Assembly: GCA_001316125.1 (NCBI GenBank)
Contig: BBCS01000004.1
Span: 1-64,000, forward strand
Direction: 5' to 3'
DNA: 64,000 nucleotides
From: Vulcanisaeta distributa JCM 11213
GTDB lineage: Archaea > Thermoproteota > Thermoprotei > Thermoproteales > Thermocladiaceae
Part shown: piece by piece, positions 1 to 9,870 of the stretch
Numbering within the stretch: position 1 is the first letter of the stretch
How the letters are laid out: each line of letters starts with the position of its first letter
Program-made: the position numbers and the translations under genes
The notes under the pieces: model-generated
What the model was told of the DNA's origin: nothing
Seen by the model: the letters and a program-made list of their open reading frames with translations, nothing else
The model's database searches: none

Positions 1-666
1 TACATACGATATTTTAAAGCCATTGTTCCACATCATAAGCCCTAGGTAATTATCGTCAAATCCTGCAAAGGTCTCGGTAATGAAGGGCGATTTATCCGGC
101 ATTTTATTTATTGCGTCGACACTATAGAGCATGTATGATCCTATAGCAAACGTTATTGGGTAAGGCCTTGATACATCGCAATCCTTAACCGTATATCCGC
201 CACATATGCTTATTACCATTGCGAATTCATCATGAAGCATTCCAGCGTTACCTATGACATTACTTGGCGTCAACTCAAGCCCCCCCTGAACACCTGCATA
301 TTCATTTTTTATTAACCACTCATACATCCCCCTTAGACTATCGGGCCTTACTATGAAGTCATTATTTAAGAAAACCACATAATCAGCGCCTAACTGGCTT
401 ACTGCATATTTATAGCCAAAATTCATATTACCAGCGTACCCCTCATTTCTAGGTGATTTAATGAGAATCGCATTATTAAGCCCCCCCTTAATTAACTCAC
501 CTAGCTTTAAATCAGACCCATCAGTTGAACCGCCATCAATTATAAGTATCGTTTGCTCATATGGCCCACGCTCAAGGTTCAATACGGACTTAAGCGATGG
601 TATTACTATATTATTTAAAATCTTCATACTATTGTAATTAAGCCAAAGCACGACAATCGTAGGCAC
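1..666 (-). CDS. Family 2 glycosyltransferase, 3' end outside the window
   Basis: The minus-strand frame starts with GTG at 666 and is open to the window edge, giving 222 codons. The N-terminus PTIVVLWLNYNS is followed by the GT-A nucleotide-binding segment IIDGGSTDGS and the metal-binding region FLNNDF near residue 110. These are typical of GT2 enzymes that add sugars from NDP-sugar donors to glycans or lipids. A TATA-like AT-rich stretch lies about 25 bases upstream. It is divergent from the GT4 gene at 771, so the pair may serve surface glycan or N-glycan assembly. Two C7 runs (at 285 and 481) each encode an extra Gly on this strand. The family is clear; donor and acceptor cannot be told. 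Confidence 0.85.
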   Translation of the reverse strand, partial: MPTIVVLWLNYNSMKILNNIVIPSLKSVLNLERGPYEQTILIIDGGSTDGSDLKLGELIKGGLNNAILIKSPRNEGYAGNMNFGYKYAVSQLGADYVVFLNNDFIVRPDSLRGMYEWLIKNEYAGVQGGLELTPSNVIGNAGMLHDEFAMVISICGGYTVKDCDVSRPYPITFAIGSYMLYSVDAINKMPDKSPFITETFAGFDDNYLGLMMWNNGFKISYV

Positions 667-770
667 GATTACCTAAGTGTCAGGCGAATATATAATTTTT
701 ATCCTTAAACTTCATCATTCTTTCAATGAGGTAAATATTTTAATTTTAATAAGGAGAAAATAACCATTGA

Positions 771-2048
771 ATGGTTAATTCAATCGTAGCACACCGTTAT
801 TGGGGAGCGCCGGGTGGTGGTCAACTTGTTTGTGCCTCCGCGGCTATTGCCCTAGATAAGATTGGGCTTAGGCCCATACTTACCGGTACGTTTAGGTTTG
901 ACCCAGTTAGGTACGTTGATTGGTATGGCATTGATATTTCCAAGTACGAGGTTCATACATTGATGCCCATTAATATTAAGGCCTTTGGGTTGTGGACTAG
1001 GTTATACATGTGGAGACCTGCCGCAAGGCTCCTGCCGAGGTATGACATTAGGGCCCTATTCATTGATGATGAGACGTATAAACCATTAATTAAGTACAGA
1101 AGTACTGGGCTTAAAATCATTGAGTATATTCACTTCCCGCTTGAGGTTATTGTTGATCCTAAGTTTAGGGGGGGTAGTGGGCTTGCCTATGGTGAGGACC
1201 CGTACATAATGGAGAGGTATGGCAGGTTCCCAATGAATATTTACTGGGGGGGTGCATTTACTAGGTTATTGCTAGGTACCTCAGGGAGAATCCATTCCGT
1301 GACGCCGACCTAGTCCTCACTAATTCGAGGTGGACGGCTGGTATGGCTAAGATGGTTTATGGCGAGGAGCGATCGTGCTTAACCCACCAATACCGCCCAA
1401 CATAAGCGTGCTGGGCTCTGTCAGGGCATTTGAGGAGAGGGATAATTTAGTCGTCATGCTTGGTAGGTTTAGTGAGGAGAAGCGTTATCACTGGGTTGTG
1501 ACTGAGTTAATGCCTAGGCTCATTAAGGAGGTACCCAACGTAAAACTGGTGATATTTGGTGGTGCGACCACCAGGACGCAATTGAGTTATGTCAATAGGG
1601 TGGCTGACCTAGCCAGGAGGAGTGGTCTTAATGTTAAGGTTGTTAGTGAGGGTTCCATACTTAATGAGTTGGATAGTGAGCATCAGGTTTACCTTAGGCT
1701 TAATGCCCCCCCAGGGCTGAGATTAATGATGTCATGGATAGAGCTAGATCGTTCCTTCACGCCACCATCAATGAGCACTGGGGCATCGCCGTTGCGGAGG
1801 CTATGGCTAGGGGGGGCTTGCCGGTGGCTGTTCATAGGAGTGGTGGTGCGTGGAGTGACCTGGCCCTTAATGGTGAGGTTGGGCTTGGTTACGAGAGTGT
1901 CGACGAGGCAGTTAATGCCTTGGCTAAGCTTTTGACCGATTCCAGAGCGTGGAATAATTACTCCATGAGGAGCCTGGATAGGGTTAGGGACATAACCTTC
2001 GATAAGTTTGTTGATAAACTTGCTGAGTTGGTTAGGAAGATCCTATAA
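771..2048 (+). CDS. Family 4 (GT-B) glycosyltransferase, broken by frameshifts
   Basis: Three consecutive pieces in different frames (771-1313, about 1315-1735, 1734-2048) read as one GT-B glycosyltransferase of about 425 residues. The N-terminal piece carries the glycine-rich loop WGAPGGGQ. The middle has the donor-domain start VVMLGRFSEEKRYHWV. The last piece has the conserved EHWGIAVAEAMA motif that contacts the NDP-sugar. Breaks fall near 1270, near 1370 (one base missing before ATCGTGCTT) and at the C7/GGG cluster at 1705. Start ATG 771 follows an AT-rich TATA region at about 740-750. It is divergent from a GT2 gene, suggesting shared glycan synthesis. The substrate is unknown. Confidence 0.85.
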
Positions 2049-2090
2049 CTGCCCTGAAGGTTTTTAAGTCAGTAATACGTGGTATGAGTA

Positions 2091-2597
2091 ATGGTTGTTT
2101 CACTTGAGTTGCCGAGAGTTATTTACGAGAAGGTTCAGGAGAGGGGGCTTGGACATCGAGGATCTCGTGATGTATGCGTTAATGAATGCGATGAAGCTAG
2201 ACCCTGGTGAACTGGCTAAGGCGAGGCTTGAACTCGCAGGTAAGTACTTAAGTGAGGCCAAGGAATACATTGATAGAGGTGATGCAGTCCAAGCTAGTGA
2301 GAAGTTATATAAGGCCGTTGAGGAGTGTATTAAGCGTTGGCCGAGAAATTCAATACACCTGAGTATCAAGAGGCCATTAAGGAGGGTAGGTGGTTCACTC
2401 ACCTACTTGGTAGGGCAGCCAGGACGTTAAGCAGTAGGTTGGGTGAGTCGAGAATTGTTGATGCTTGGTCAAGGGCGTATGACTTACATGTGTGGGGGGG
2501 TTTTCACGAAGGTAAGTATGGCATTGACCAGGTGAGGGTTGACTTACCGCTCATTGAGTGGTTCGTAAACTACACAGGGCAGTTAGTGGTTAGGTGA
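2091..2597 (+). CDS. PaREP1 family protein, frame broken twice
   Basis: Joining three frames gives a protein of about 168 residues with the PaREP1 pattern: an amphipathic N-terminus (SLELPRVIYEKVQERG), then LAGKYLSEAKEYIDRGDAVQASEKLYKAVEECIKALAEKF, and a C-terminal HEPN-like helical part with WFTHLLGRAARTL. PaREP1 is a helical family strongly expanded in Thermoproteales; its function is not known, and relatives resemble HEPN toxin or antitoxin-like proteins. The first break is a G4 read as G5 at 2143-2147; the second is a missing base near 2334. Start ATG 2091 lies 30 bases after a tttttaag box. The 3' end overlaps the convergent gene by 8 bases. Confidence 0.8.
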
Positions 2598-3672
2598 GTT
2601 CCTCGAAGTCATCCTCACCGTGGTGCTTAACAACCTTAATGCCATTGGCCCTCGCAAGCTCTATGGCCTTGCCTGTATCCCTAGCCTCATTAACATAGGC
2701 TATTACTGCTATGACTTCCTTACCTGCCTTAGCACTCCTTAACCTACTCACCTTATCCACAAAGTCCTCAACATCCCTAAGCCTAAGCGTTGCCTTAATC
2801 TCAACAGCCACCACCTTATTATCAACTTCGGCGTAGCCGTCGAATTCTCCAACGCCCTCAATCCTAGTCCTCCTAAGCCTATCAACATTAACACCAAACC
2901 TCTCCCTAACCCAATTAGGCAGGTAATGCCTAACATCACGCTCAACCAAAGCCCCAACAGTCCTAGAAACACCGGAGAGCTCACGCCTAATACTCCTCGT
3001 CTCCTGCCATAGCCTACCCTGACCCTCCCTCAAAGCCTTCACCTCCTGCCATAGTTTTTCTATGTTTTCGTTTATTCTCCTTATTTCCTGCCATATTCTA
3101 TTGTTCTCCTGCCATAGCCTCTCCTGGCCTTCGTGTAGGGCTTTGATTTCCTGCCAAATCCTCTCGATATTCTCATTAATCCTCCTATTCTCCTCCCACA
3201 GCTTATTGACGTCTACCCTCAATGCCTCATAACCCTCCCTGAGTGCCTTGACCTCCTGCCATAGTTTGTTTTGGTTCTCCCAAAGCTTCTCCTGATTCTC
3301 GCGTAGAGCCTTGATTTCTTGCCATATTTTGTTGTTTTCCTCCCATAGTCTGTGGTTCTCCTCCCATAGCTTATTAATGTCTGTCCTCATGGCATCCTGA
3401 CCCTCACGCAATGCCTTAACCTCCTCCCAAAGCCTCTCCTGCCCATCGGCAAGCCTCCTAACCTCCTGCCAAATCTTATTATCCTCCTCCCATAGTTTTT
3501 CCTGACCCTCAACGAGTTTCTGAACAGTCCTCGTCAGCTCATTAACGGCATCCACCAACCGCCTAATTGAGGACTGAACATCAGAAATACCCAAAAGACC
3601 AACCACAGCCAACCTAAAAACCTCATCCTCACGAAGCAAACGCAAAAACTCATCCCTAAGGTCTCTACTCAT
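2590..3672 (-). CDS. Coiled-coil protein with C-terminal PD-(D/E)XK nuclease-like domain (DUF3782 type)
   Basis: This is an intact 360-residue frame. Residues 1-60 are a helical head. Residues about 55-240 are a long coiled coil built from repeats of 14 to 21 residues with the core LWxExxxIWQEIKALREGQ, in which Trp recurs at regular spacing. Residues about 255-345 form a PD-(D/E)XK fold: GEFDGYAEV followed by VVAVEIK gives the D...ExK metal site. Such proteins are common in Thermoproteales and Sulfolobales genomes with no proven role; the fold suggests DNA binding or cleavage held by an oligomeric rod. A TATA-like TATTTAAA lies 29 bases upstream of the start. It is one of few long genes here with no G7/C7 run. 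Confidence 0.85.
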   Translation of the reverse strand: MSRDLRDEFLRLLREDEVFRLAVVGLLGISDVQSSIRRLVDAVNELTRTVQKLVEGQEKLWEEDNKIWQEVRRLADGQERLWEEVKALREGQDAMRTDINKLWEENHRLWEENNKIWQEIKALRENQEKLWENQNKLWQEVKALREGYEALRVDVNKLWEENRRINENIERIWQEIKALHEGQERLWQENNRIWQEIRRINENIEKLWQEVKALREGQGRLWQETRSIRRELSGVSRTVGALVERDVRHYLPNWVRERFGVNVDRLRRTRIEGVGEFDGYAEVDNKVVAVEIKATLRLRDVEDFVDKVSRLRSAKAGKEVIAVIAYVNEARDTGKAIELARANGIKVVKHHGEDDFEELT

Positions 3673-3710
3673 CCCTGTAAAATTTCGTGGAATGGGTTTA
3701 AATAGCTTAT

Positions 3711-4252
3711 TTATTCATGTTTACATAACCTGAGCGCTAGTTTTAGGTCTTCCTGCGTGTTTACGTTTAGTAGCTCTGTTGTCCAGGGAGTTACTAGGGA
3801 TGTCCAGGGTATGATCCGTGCATAACCTCCAACCTCTTCACTAGGCTTATTCCCGTGAATTTCACTTCGCCGTCCTTCTCGTACATCAGTGTTATCATTG
3901 GTGATGTTACGTAGGCCGCCATTGCGAGGAATTTTCTAATTAATTCCCTGGTTATGAGGGGGGGTGTGTCCCCTGGTACGAACATTGTTGGTGTACCAAC
4001 CATTAATAAGGACTCGAGTAAGTCCTTGGAATAACCCGCGCCACTGGTTATTAGGACTTCACGACCGTGCTGTCTAGCCCAGTTAATTACCTCGGTATGC
4101 CTAACCGTGGTTGCGATGTACGTTTTACCAAATTCACTAACCACCGACGCTATGTGTTCAATCATTGGCTTGCCGCAGACGTTAACTAGTGGCTTGTTTG
4201 GGTTCGAGAGCCTACTCCCCCCCATGCCACCAGCCATTATTACTATGTTCAT
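3711..4252 (-). CDS. cobY: CobY-like nucleotidyltransferase (adenosylcobinamide-phosphate guanylyltransferase family), frameshifted
   Basis: The N-terminus MNIVIMAGGMGGSRL is the MobA/CobY-type nucleotide-binding loop, followed by NKPLVNVCGKPMIEH, the typical substrate loop, and PGDTPPLI, the metal-binding Asp segment. A frame change near 3815 restores a usual C-terminal end, IPWTSLVTPWTTELLNVNTQEDL. CobY transfers GMP to adenosylcobinamide phosphate in cobalamin assembly. The loop would normally read AGGMGSRL and GDTPLI; the extra Gly and Pro come from C7 or G7 runs at 4216 and about 3960. The ATG overlaps the stop of the upstream gene (ATGA), so the two are co-translated. CobY is the best guess; another small GT-A nucleotidyltransferase is possible. 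Confidence 0.7.
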
Positions 4253-5117
4253 GCCTTATCAACACCGAGGGAAGCCAGTATGCGTCTACCAAGTTGCTTA
4301 ATGTTCTCATTAACAGAATCAAGTAGTACATGGGCTGCCAGGAAGTGTAGACCAGCCTCAGTGTATAGCCTGAACTCAGGCCATGGATCACCAGTAATTA
4401 AGGTATACCATAGCGAACCCACGATTCTATCAAGTCTCTTACTCAGCACATCATTAATTGAGTACTCCCTAACTATTGATACATCACTCTTTATTATCTG
4501 CTCATGAACATTAACACTTACGTTAATTAACTCATCACGTGTATTCACATTTACGAGGCCCTTCAATTCAACTTCATGAACTAACGGATTTAGAAACAGC
4601 GCCTTCGGTAATCCCCTAATTAAGTCGAAGATCTTAGACCTACCGTAATCAGCGAGGAGATTCATGAATTGAAGGGTTACAGTCCTTCTAACAGCCATTA
4701 AGCATTCTCTAAATGCCCGTTTGGGTATATGTAGGTTGCCGCATCGAAGTCCCTCAACTCATTTATTAACGGCTTAAGTATGTTAGGTGTTACGTAGGGC
4801 ATGTCATTGGGGGGGACGATAATTACATCCTCCTCACCGCACTTATTAAGTGCCGAGTATACACCCGCAAGTGGTCCCCTGAACCTCTCATCATCAGTTA
4901 CGTAATCGGCATTTGGTATTACGGATTTATAGCTCATAGCCCTTTCTGGGTTATTCACGGCTATGATGACTTTATCCGCTACCTGAGACACAGCATTATA
5001 GACAAGCTTTATCATTGGTTCATTACCAACCCTATACAGCGCCTTATCAGTCCATGGTTCGCCACGTACCTGAAACCTCCGTGATAATCCACCACTCAAT
5101 ATAACGCCGCAGGTCAT
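4249..5117 (-). CDS. mobA: MobA-like molybdenum cofactor nucleotidyltransferase with C-terminal extension, frameshifted
   Basis: Residues 1-135 show the NTP-transferase signature: GVILSGGLSRRF, the lysine segment WTDKALYRVGNEPMI, and VPPNDMPYV, the Asp-Met-Pro metal motif. One missing base near 4702 splits the gene; the second half (from LMAVRRTVTLQFMNLLADYGRSKI) supplies the usual MobA end including LVNVNTRDEL. It then continues with about 90 helical residues of no recognised domain. MobA-type enzymes attach GMP or CMP to molybdopterin. The stop overlaps the cobY-like start. The C7 at about 4808 adds a Pro in the normally VPNDMP motif. The exact substrate is inferred only from family resemblance. 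Confidence 0.7.
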
Positions 5118-5135
5118 CCTAAGCCATCACTAACC

Positions 5136-5663
5136 CTACTCAGGCGGCCTTATAAGTCTCGCCAGTCTCTCCCTCCTCCACCTCGCGTACTCCATTAAGC
5201 CAATGACTATCAGTACTATCAGTATTATGATCGCTACGGCGATGGCTATCAAGGTGCTTATTGGCACGAAGCCTATGCCTGGCACGTAATAACCACTCAC
5301 CGGTACTACCAGGGTTACCGATATTGTTTCCCCCCCACTCTCATTTGCTGTGAGGACCACGGTCTTGCTTGAGTATACGCCGAAGGAATAGGCATAGGCC
5401 TTGCAGGTTATTGAGCCTGTACTTGGTATTGGGATCACCGCACTAATGAGGCCTAGACTGCTTACGTTATACCCAGCGCATGATAAACCGACAATAGCAT
5501 ACCTAGTTAGTGGCATGCCATTTGCTGAGAGTGCCGTTATGCTTACATTAACTGCGGGTATGTATATTGGCAATTGAACCTGCTGAGCATACGAAGTTAA
5601 GTCAATACCAAGTAATATTAATAGCGCCGTAATGACCACAACTAAGTAGTGAAGCCTCGCCAC
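5136..5663 (-). CDS. Secreted protein anchored by a C-terminal membrane helix
   Basis: This is an intact 175-residue frame starting with GTG 5663. Residues 3-26 form a hydrophobic signal peptide ending near SYAQQ. Residues 30-130 are a beta-rich, Ser/Thr/Val-rich external domain with two cysteines (LSCAGYN and ITCKAY). Residues about 138-160 form a strong membrane helix followed by the basic cytoplasmic tail YARWRRERLARL. This is a type I surface-protein topology. No family is recognised. It is co-directional with, and close behind, the mobA-like gene, but no functional link can be read from the sequence. Confidence 0.75.
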   Translation of the reverse strand: MARLHYLVVVITALLILLGIDLTSYAQQVQLPIYIPAVNVSITALSANGMPLTRYAIVGLSCAGYNVSSLGLISAVIPIPSTGSITCKAYAYSFGVYSSKTVVLTANESGGETISVTLVVPVSGYYVPGIGFVPISTLIAIAVAIIILIVLIVIGLMEYARWRRERLARLIRPPE

Positions 5664-5828
5664 ATTACATTATTCCTCCTGGGAAATTAAATCACTAACT
5701 CACAGGAATTAATTAAAGAACTTCATCAGCGCTATTAACCTAAATCACTGTTCATCAAGCCCAGCCTCATCATACAATCACGCATTAACTCATGCAATTA
5801 TAAATATTTAGGTCATTAATCGCCATTA
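5664..5828. other. Intergenic region with a minus-strand promoter-like element
   Basis: The minus strand carries aatatttataatt (about 5797-5809), a good TATA box that would start RNA near 5780, more than 100 bases ahead of the coding start at 5663. Several TGATGA-like boxes follow on that strand (about 5749-5771), but no proper D' box lies between them. A box C/D sRNA is therefore possible but not supported. Confidence 0.3.
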
Positions 5829-6898
5829 TCAAGCTAAATGCCAGTAATTCCTCTGAACATTAATCACATCCCTAATGACTGAGTTAACACGCGCCATAAC
5901 CCTTGGGTCCGTTTGGTTCATCTCTTCATCAACCACCACATCCCTATTACTCATGATCTCAATTAAGAGCCTTGACCCCCCCCTACCCCAAAACATCGCC
6001 ATTATACCCACCCTCAAGCACAAAAATAACGCCCTTAACCCTACCAATCATATCCCTCAACCTCCTGAATACATAAGCATACGCATTTAAAGACAGCCTT
6101 AGGTTGGCTATATTATCAAGCATATGCGCATCAAACCCAAGGGAGACTAGGACCAACTGAGGCTTAAACTCCTCAATTATTGGCCAAACAACTTTATCTA
6201 AAGCCTTCATGTAGGCATCGTCTGCTGTGAATGGCGGTAGTGGAATATTAACGTTAAATCCCTCGCCCTCCCCCCCCTCACCAACATCATCAATAAACCC
6301 AGTGCCTGGTAAATGGTTAATGGGTCTTGGTGAAGGCTTACGTATAAGACCCTGGGGGGGTCCTCGTAAAATATTTCCTGCGTGCCATTCCCATGATGGG
6401 CATCAATGTCGAGTATGGCGATCCTATTAATGCCATGCTCCAAGGCATAGACTGCACCAATAGCCACATTATTAAATATGCAAAAGCCCTGGTAGGTGCC
6501 ATTAGTGCCCTACCACCGTGACCAACATGGTGACCAGGTGGCCTGACTACGGCATAGGCCGCATTCCACTCTCCACTCAACACCTTATCAGTACCTCTTA
6601 GGACAGCGCCAACCGCAAGTCTCGCCGCTCTACAGGTGCCTGGGCTTACGTATGTATCTGCGTCTATGAATACGTAGCCCATGCCACAAGCATGATCAAT
6701 CTGCCTTACATAATCGGGATCATGCACCTTAAGTATCCAATCATCAACATAATTAACAGGCCTTTCAATGATTGTGATGTCGCTTATTGCTTTAATAATT
6801 GACGTGACCCTACCTGGATTCTCAACATGATTTCTTGGCGGCTTATGCTCTAAATATGCATTATCATAAATAACGCCAATCATATGACTAAAACTCAC
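5829..6898 (-). CDS. Histone deacetylase superfamily protein (acetoin-utilisation type), broken by several frameshifts
   Basis: Four overlapping frames assemble into one HDAC-fold protein of about 355 residues. Seen in order: [12 protein letters not shown] (start), [17 protein letters not shown] (catalytic His pair), [18 protein letters not shown] (zinc-binding D-x-H), VSLHQDP, a GTGF loop, [13 protein letters not shown] (zinc-binding Asp) and [10 protein letters not shown] near the C-terminus. All metal and catalytic residues are present. In archaea these enzymes deacetylate proteins or small acyl substrates. Breaks lie near 6470, near 6330, in the 6205 region and around the G-rich stretch at 5975-6000. 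C8 runs at about 5976 and 6270 fit true lengths of five plus three. Start ATG 6898 or 6883 are both possible. Confidence 0.85.
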
Positions 6899-6939
6899 TA
6901 TAGTGCCTTATTAATTTACTTGAGAATTAATACATTGAT

Positions 6940-7203
6940 ATGTTTGGCAGGAAAAAGAAGGTTGACCTCGAGGAACTTCTCCAGGAGCTAACAAGTGATG
7001 ATGGTAATGTGAGAAGTAGGGTAAAGAAACGCGTTGTTAATGACGATGGGGGGGAGGATTACGAGCAACAGCCTGGTGTTAAGTTTAAGGTTGAGTTTGA
7101 GGGTGTTGAGGAATTGATAAAGGAGATGAGGTCATTAAGGGAGTCAATCAACGAGCTGATTGGGTTGTTGAAGGAGCAGGAGTCAACGATTACGAAGAAG
7201 TGA
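6940..7203 (+). CDS. Small acidic coiled-coil protein of unknown function
   Basis: An 87-residue intact frame. The basic start MFGRKKKVDLEELLQEL is followed by an acidic middle and a C-terminal amphipathic helix (GVEELIKEMRSLRESINELIGLLKEQ) with a clear heptad pattern. It is divergent from the HDAC gene and 43 bases ahead of the Rqc2 gene. No family is recognised. A G7 at 7049 puts an extra Gly in NDDGGEDY. Confidence 0.6.
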   Translation: MFGRKKKVDLEELLQELTSDDGNVRSRVKKRVVNDDGGEDYEQQPGVKFKVEFEGVEELIKEMRSLRESINELIGLLKEQESTITKK

Positions 7204-7245
7204 ATCGTTTTTAAAGGGCACATCGCATCTTAAAATTAAGGCTTA

Positions 7246-9266
7246 ATGCCAGGTCAAAAGAGGTCACTAAATGTCCTGGACCTATTGGCAATCCTAACGG
7301 AGCTCGGCGACTTGAGGAATTCAATCATCGATAAGGTCTACACAATGAGTAACTCACTGCTTCTTAGGTTTAGGAAGGGTTCTGAAAAGTACTTCGTAAT
7401 AGCCAACTCCCATAGATTTGGCCTGACGAGCTACGTCCTTGAACATGGGCTGAGGGGGTTACTTCACTTAGGAGGTTTATTGAGGGATCTAGGTTAAGGG
7501 ACCTTGAGTTATTAAACTTTGATAGGGTTGTTAAGTTATCGTTTGATGATGGTTATCTAGTGATTGAGCTTCTTGAGCCTTGGAATGCGGTTTACGTGAG
7601 TAGTGATGATAAGATTAAGTGGGTTTTGAGGGCGTATAGGGGGGGTAAGGATAGGGTTGTGAATATCGGCCTGGAGTATAAGCCACCGCCTCAAAGTTTC
7701 GTCAAGCCTGTTGATGATCGTGAAAGCGTGATTAAGGCGTTACAGAGTTACGATACAATAGGTAGGGCGATCGCCAGGGGGGGCTTAGGTCTGGGCAGTG
7801 AGGTAGCCAATGAAGTATGTGTTGAGGCATTGATTAGCTGTGATTCTCCAGTTAATTCAGTTGATGCCGATAATGTATTATCAGTGATCACGTCAATGAT
7901 CAATAAAATCAGCAGTGGTGATTTAGAACCAACGATTTACTATAGTAATGGTGTGCCAATAACTGTAACGCCAATTAGATATCAATCAATTAAGTACGAT
8001 AATATTAAACAATTTAAGAAGTTTAACGAGGCCGTTGATGAGTACTTCCACGAAATTGAGGTTAGGGAGGAATCCGAGAAGAGACTAGCCAGCATCTCTG
8101 GGGGGGAAATTGCAAGGCTTGAGAAGAGTATTGATGAGTTAATGATGAGTATTGAGGGTTTTAGGAAGGGTTCTGAGGAATTGAGGGTTAAGGCGGAGAC
8201 CGTGCTTAATTGGAAGTATGTTATTGAGGATTTGCTTAACGTACTTAGGAATTATTGGTCCTCCTATAAGGATGAGTTTCAGGAGTTGGTTCGTGGCATG
8301 GAGTACCAGGGAATTAGGGTTAAGGGGGGGTTTGAGCCGAGGAGTAAGGCGGTGATTCTCGAGATTGGTGGCGTCACCGTATCGATACCCTTAAACGCGG
8401 ATGTTGGCGATGTAATTAATGACCTTTTCAATAGGGCTAAGGAACTTGAACGGAAGGCAAAGGCTGCCGAGGAAAGTCTCAGTCAACTTAGGGCGCGTAT
8501 TGAGGAGCTTAGGGCCGAGGGTGAGAAGATCGCGGAGAGCATTAGGGAGGGTTCTATCCGTGTGATTTATGGTGCCAGGGAGTGGTTTGAGAGGTTTAGG
8601 TGGTTCATAACCAGCGGCGGTAAATTGGTGATAGCCGGCAGGGATGCCACGCAGAATGAGGTCATTGTTAGGCACTACCTGAGGCCCTGGGACATGTTCG
8701 TGCATGCTGACATACCTGGCGGCGCCGCGGTGGTTATTCGACTTGCTAGTTCTGGCGATAACGTAAGTGATGATGATATTAAGGAAGCCGCCCAATACGC
8801 AGTCTCATACTCAAGGGCTTGGGTCATGGGTTTATCGGTGCTCGATGCGTTCTACGTAAGGGGGGGTGAGCAGGTAACTAAGAAGGCGCCGTCCGGTGAG
8901 TACTTGGGTAAGGGTAGTTTCATGATTTATGGAACCAGGGGGGGCTGGGTTAGGAATGCGGAGCTTAGTTTGGGTATAGGCGTGAGGTTGATAGCTTTGG
9001 TGAAGCATCAATTATTCGCCTAATCACGGCACCACCAAGCGTAATAAGCTCGTTAGTCAATTATTACGTCATAGTGAGACCAGGGACTAAGGATAGAGTT
9101 AGTGTGAGCAGAGAGATTTATGACTTATTCAAAAATAAAATACCTGGGTTCACTAAGGTGGTTAACCTGAGTCACATCGTTGATGCGGTGCCTGGTCCAT
9201 CAGTGTTGAAGGCCTTATGAGGGAAGTCCAGTTTCATGGGATAAATTAAGGAGCCTAGTGAAGTGA
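7246..9266 (+). CDS. rqcH: Rqc2/NEMF (NFACT) ribosome quality control protein, broken by frameshifts
   Basis: Fragments 7246-7497, 7560-9023 and about 9010-9266 form one NFACT protein of about 670 residues. The N-terminal NFACT-N domain includes FVIANSHRFGLTSYVLEHGAEG. A long coiled coil spans roughly 8000-8560. The NFACT-R domain has WFERFRWFITSGGKLVIAGR, then NEVIVRHYLRPWDMFVHADI and KGSFMIYGTRG. Proteins of this family bind 60S/50S-type subunits with stalled nascent chains and recruit tRNA for C-terminal tailing. Breaks lie near 7480, 9010 and 9217; after the last one the frame ends SWDKLRSLVK at 9264. A TATA-like tttttaaag sits 30 bases upstream. The gene is followed after 6 bases by the Mut7-C gene, probably as one operon. 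Confidence 0.85.
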
Positions 9267-9272
9267 TCAGCC

Positions 9273-9821
9273 TTGGAGGTTGCTAGACTTAATGCATGCG
9301 TTGATCTGCCCGTAAGTGATGATGAGGTTGTGGTTGACTCAATGCTTGGTTGGTTGGTTAGGTGGTTGAGGATGTTGGGTGTTAAGGCTATGTATAACCC
9401 TAATTTCCGCGATTCTGACCTGTTAGGCGTCGATCATTTGTTGGTGACTAAGGATAAGGAGTTATTTAGGAGGAGGGTTAAGCTAAGCCTATTGTTGGTT
9501 ACGCCAAGGCACACTGAGTGGTTATCAATACTCTCGCTAATTCTTGGGTTTCCATTATATCTCAATATGGAGAGGAGTTTATGCCCTGTTTGTGGTTCAA
9601 GGCTAATTAGGGTTAGTGGGGGGGATTTAGTGGCTGATAAGGTGCCAAGGAGTGTATTACTTAGGCATAGTGAGTTCTGGCTATGTACTGGTTGTGGTAA
9701 GGTTTATTGGGTTGGTAGTCATCATATGCGCATTAGTAAGGAATTGGAGGTTGCCAGGAATGTCCAAGGCATGTTGAGTGTTCAGTGCATTGATAATAAT
9801 TTACTAGTAATTCGCGAGTGA
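9273..9821 (+). CDS. Mut7-C RNase domain protein with zinc ribbon
   Basis: An intact 182-residue frame with a TTG start at 9273. Residues 20-90 match the Mut7-C (PIN-like) pattern: VDSMLGWLVRWLRMLGV, then DSDLL and LLVTKDKELFRRR. Residues 105-150 form a zinc ribbon, CPVCGSRLI and CTGCGKVYW. The family is predicted to cleave RNA; its substrate is unknown. It sits directly behind Rqc2, so a role in RNA or translation quality control is a reasonable inference. A G7 at 9618 adds a Gly in VSGGDLV. Confidence 0.8.
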   Translation: MEVARLNACVDLPVSDDEVVVDSMLGWLVRWLRMLGVKAMYNPNFRDSDLLGVDHLLVTKDKELFRRRVKLSLLLVTPRHTEWLSILSLILGFPLYLNMERSLCPVCGSRLIRVSGGDLVADKVPRSVLLRHSEFWLCTGCGKVYWVGSHHMRISKELEVARNVQGMLSVQCIDNNLLVIRE

Positions 9822-9870
9822 TAAAGAGGGGGCATTGCATATAAATCATTAATTATAACGCTATATTTGC

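Noticed and set aside
2600..3550. Tandem repeat array or CRISPR
   Set aside because: The repeats are coding and stay in one frame; they form the coiled coil of the nuclease-like protein.
5745..5785. Possible minus-strand C/D box sRNA (atgatga and ttgatga boxes after a TATA box)
   Set aside because: No D' box lies between the two C-like boxes and the distance to the next ctga is too long for a guide.
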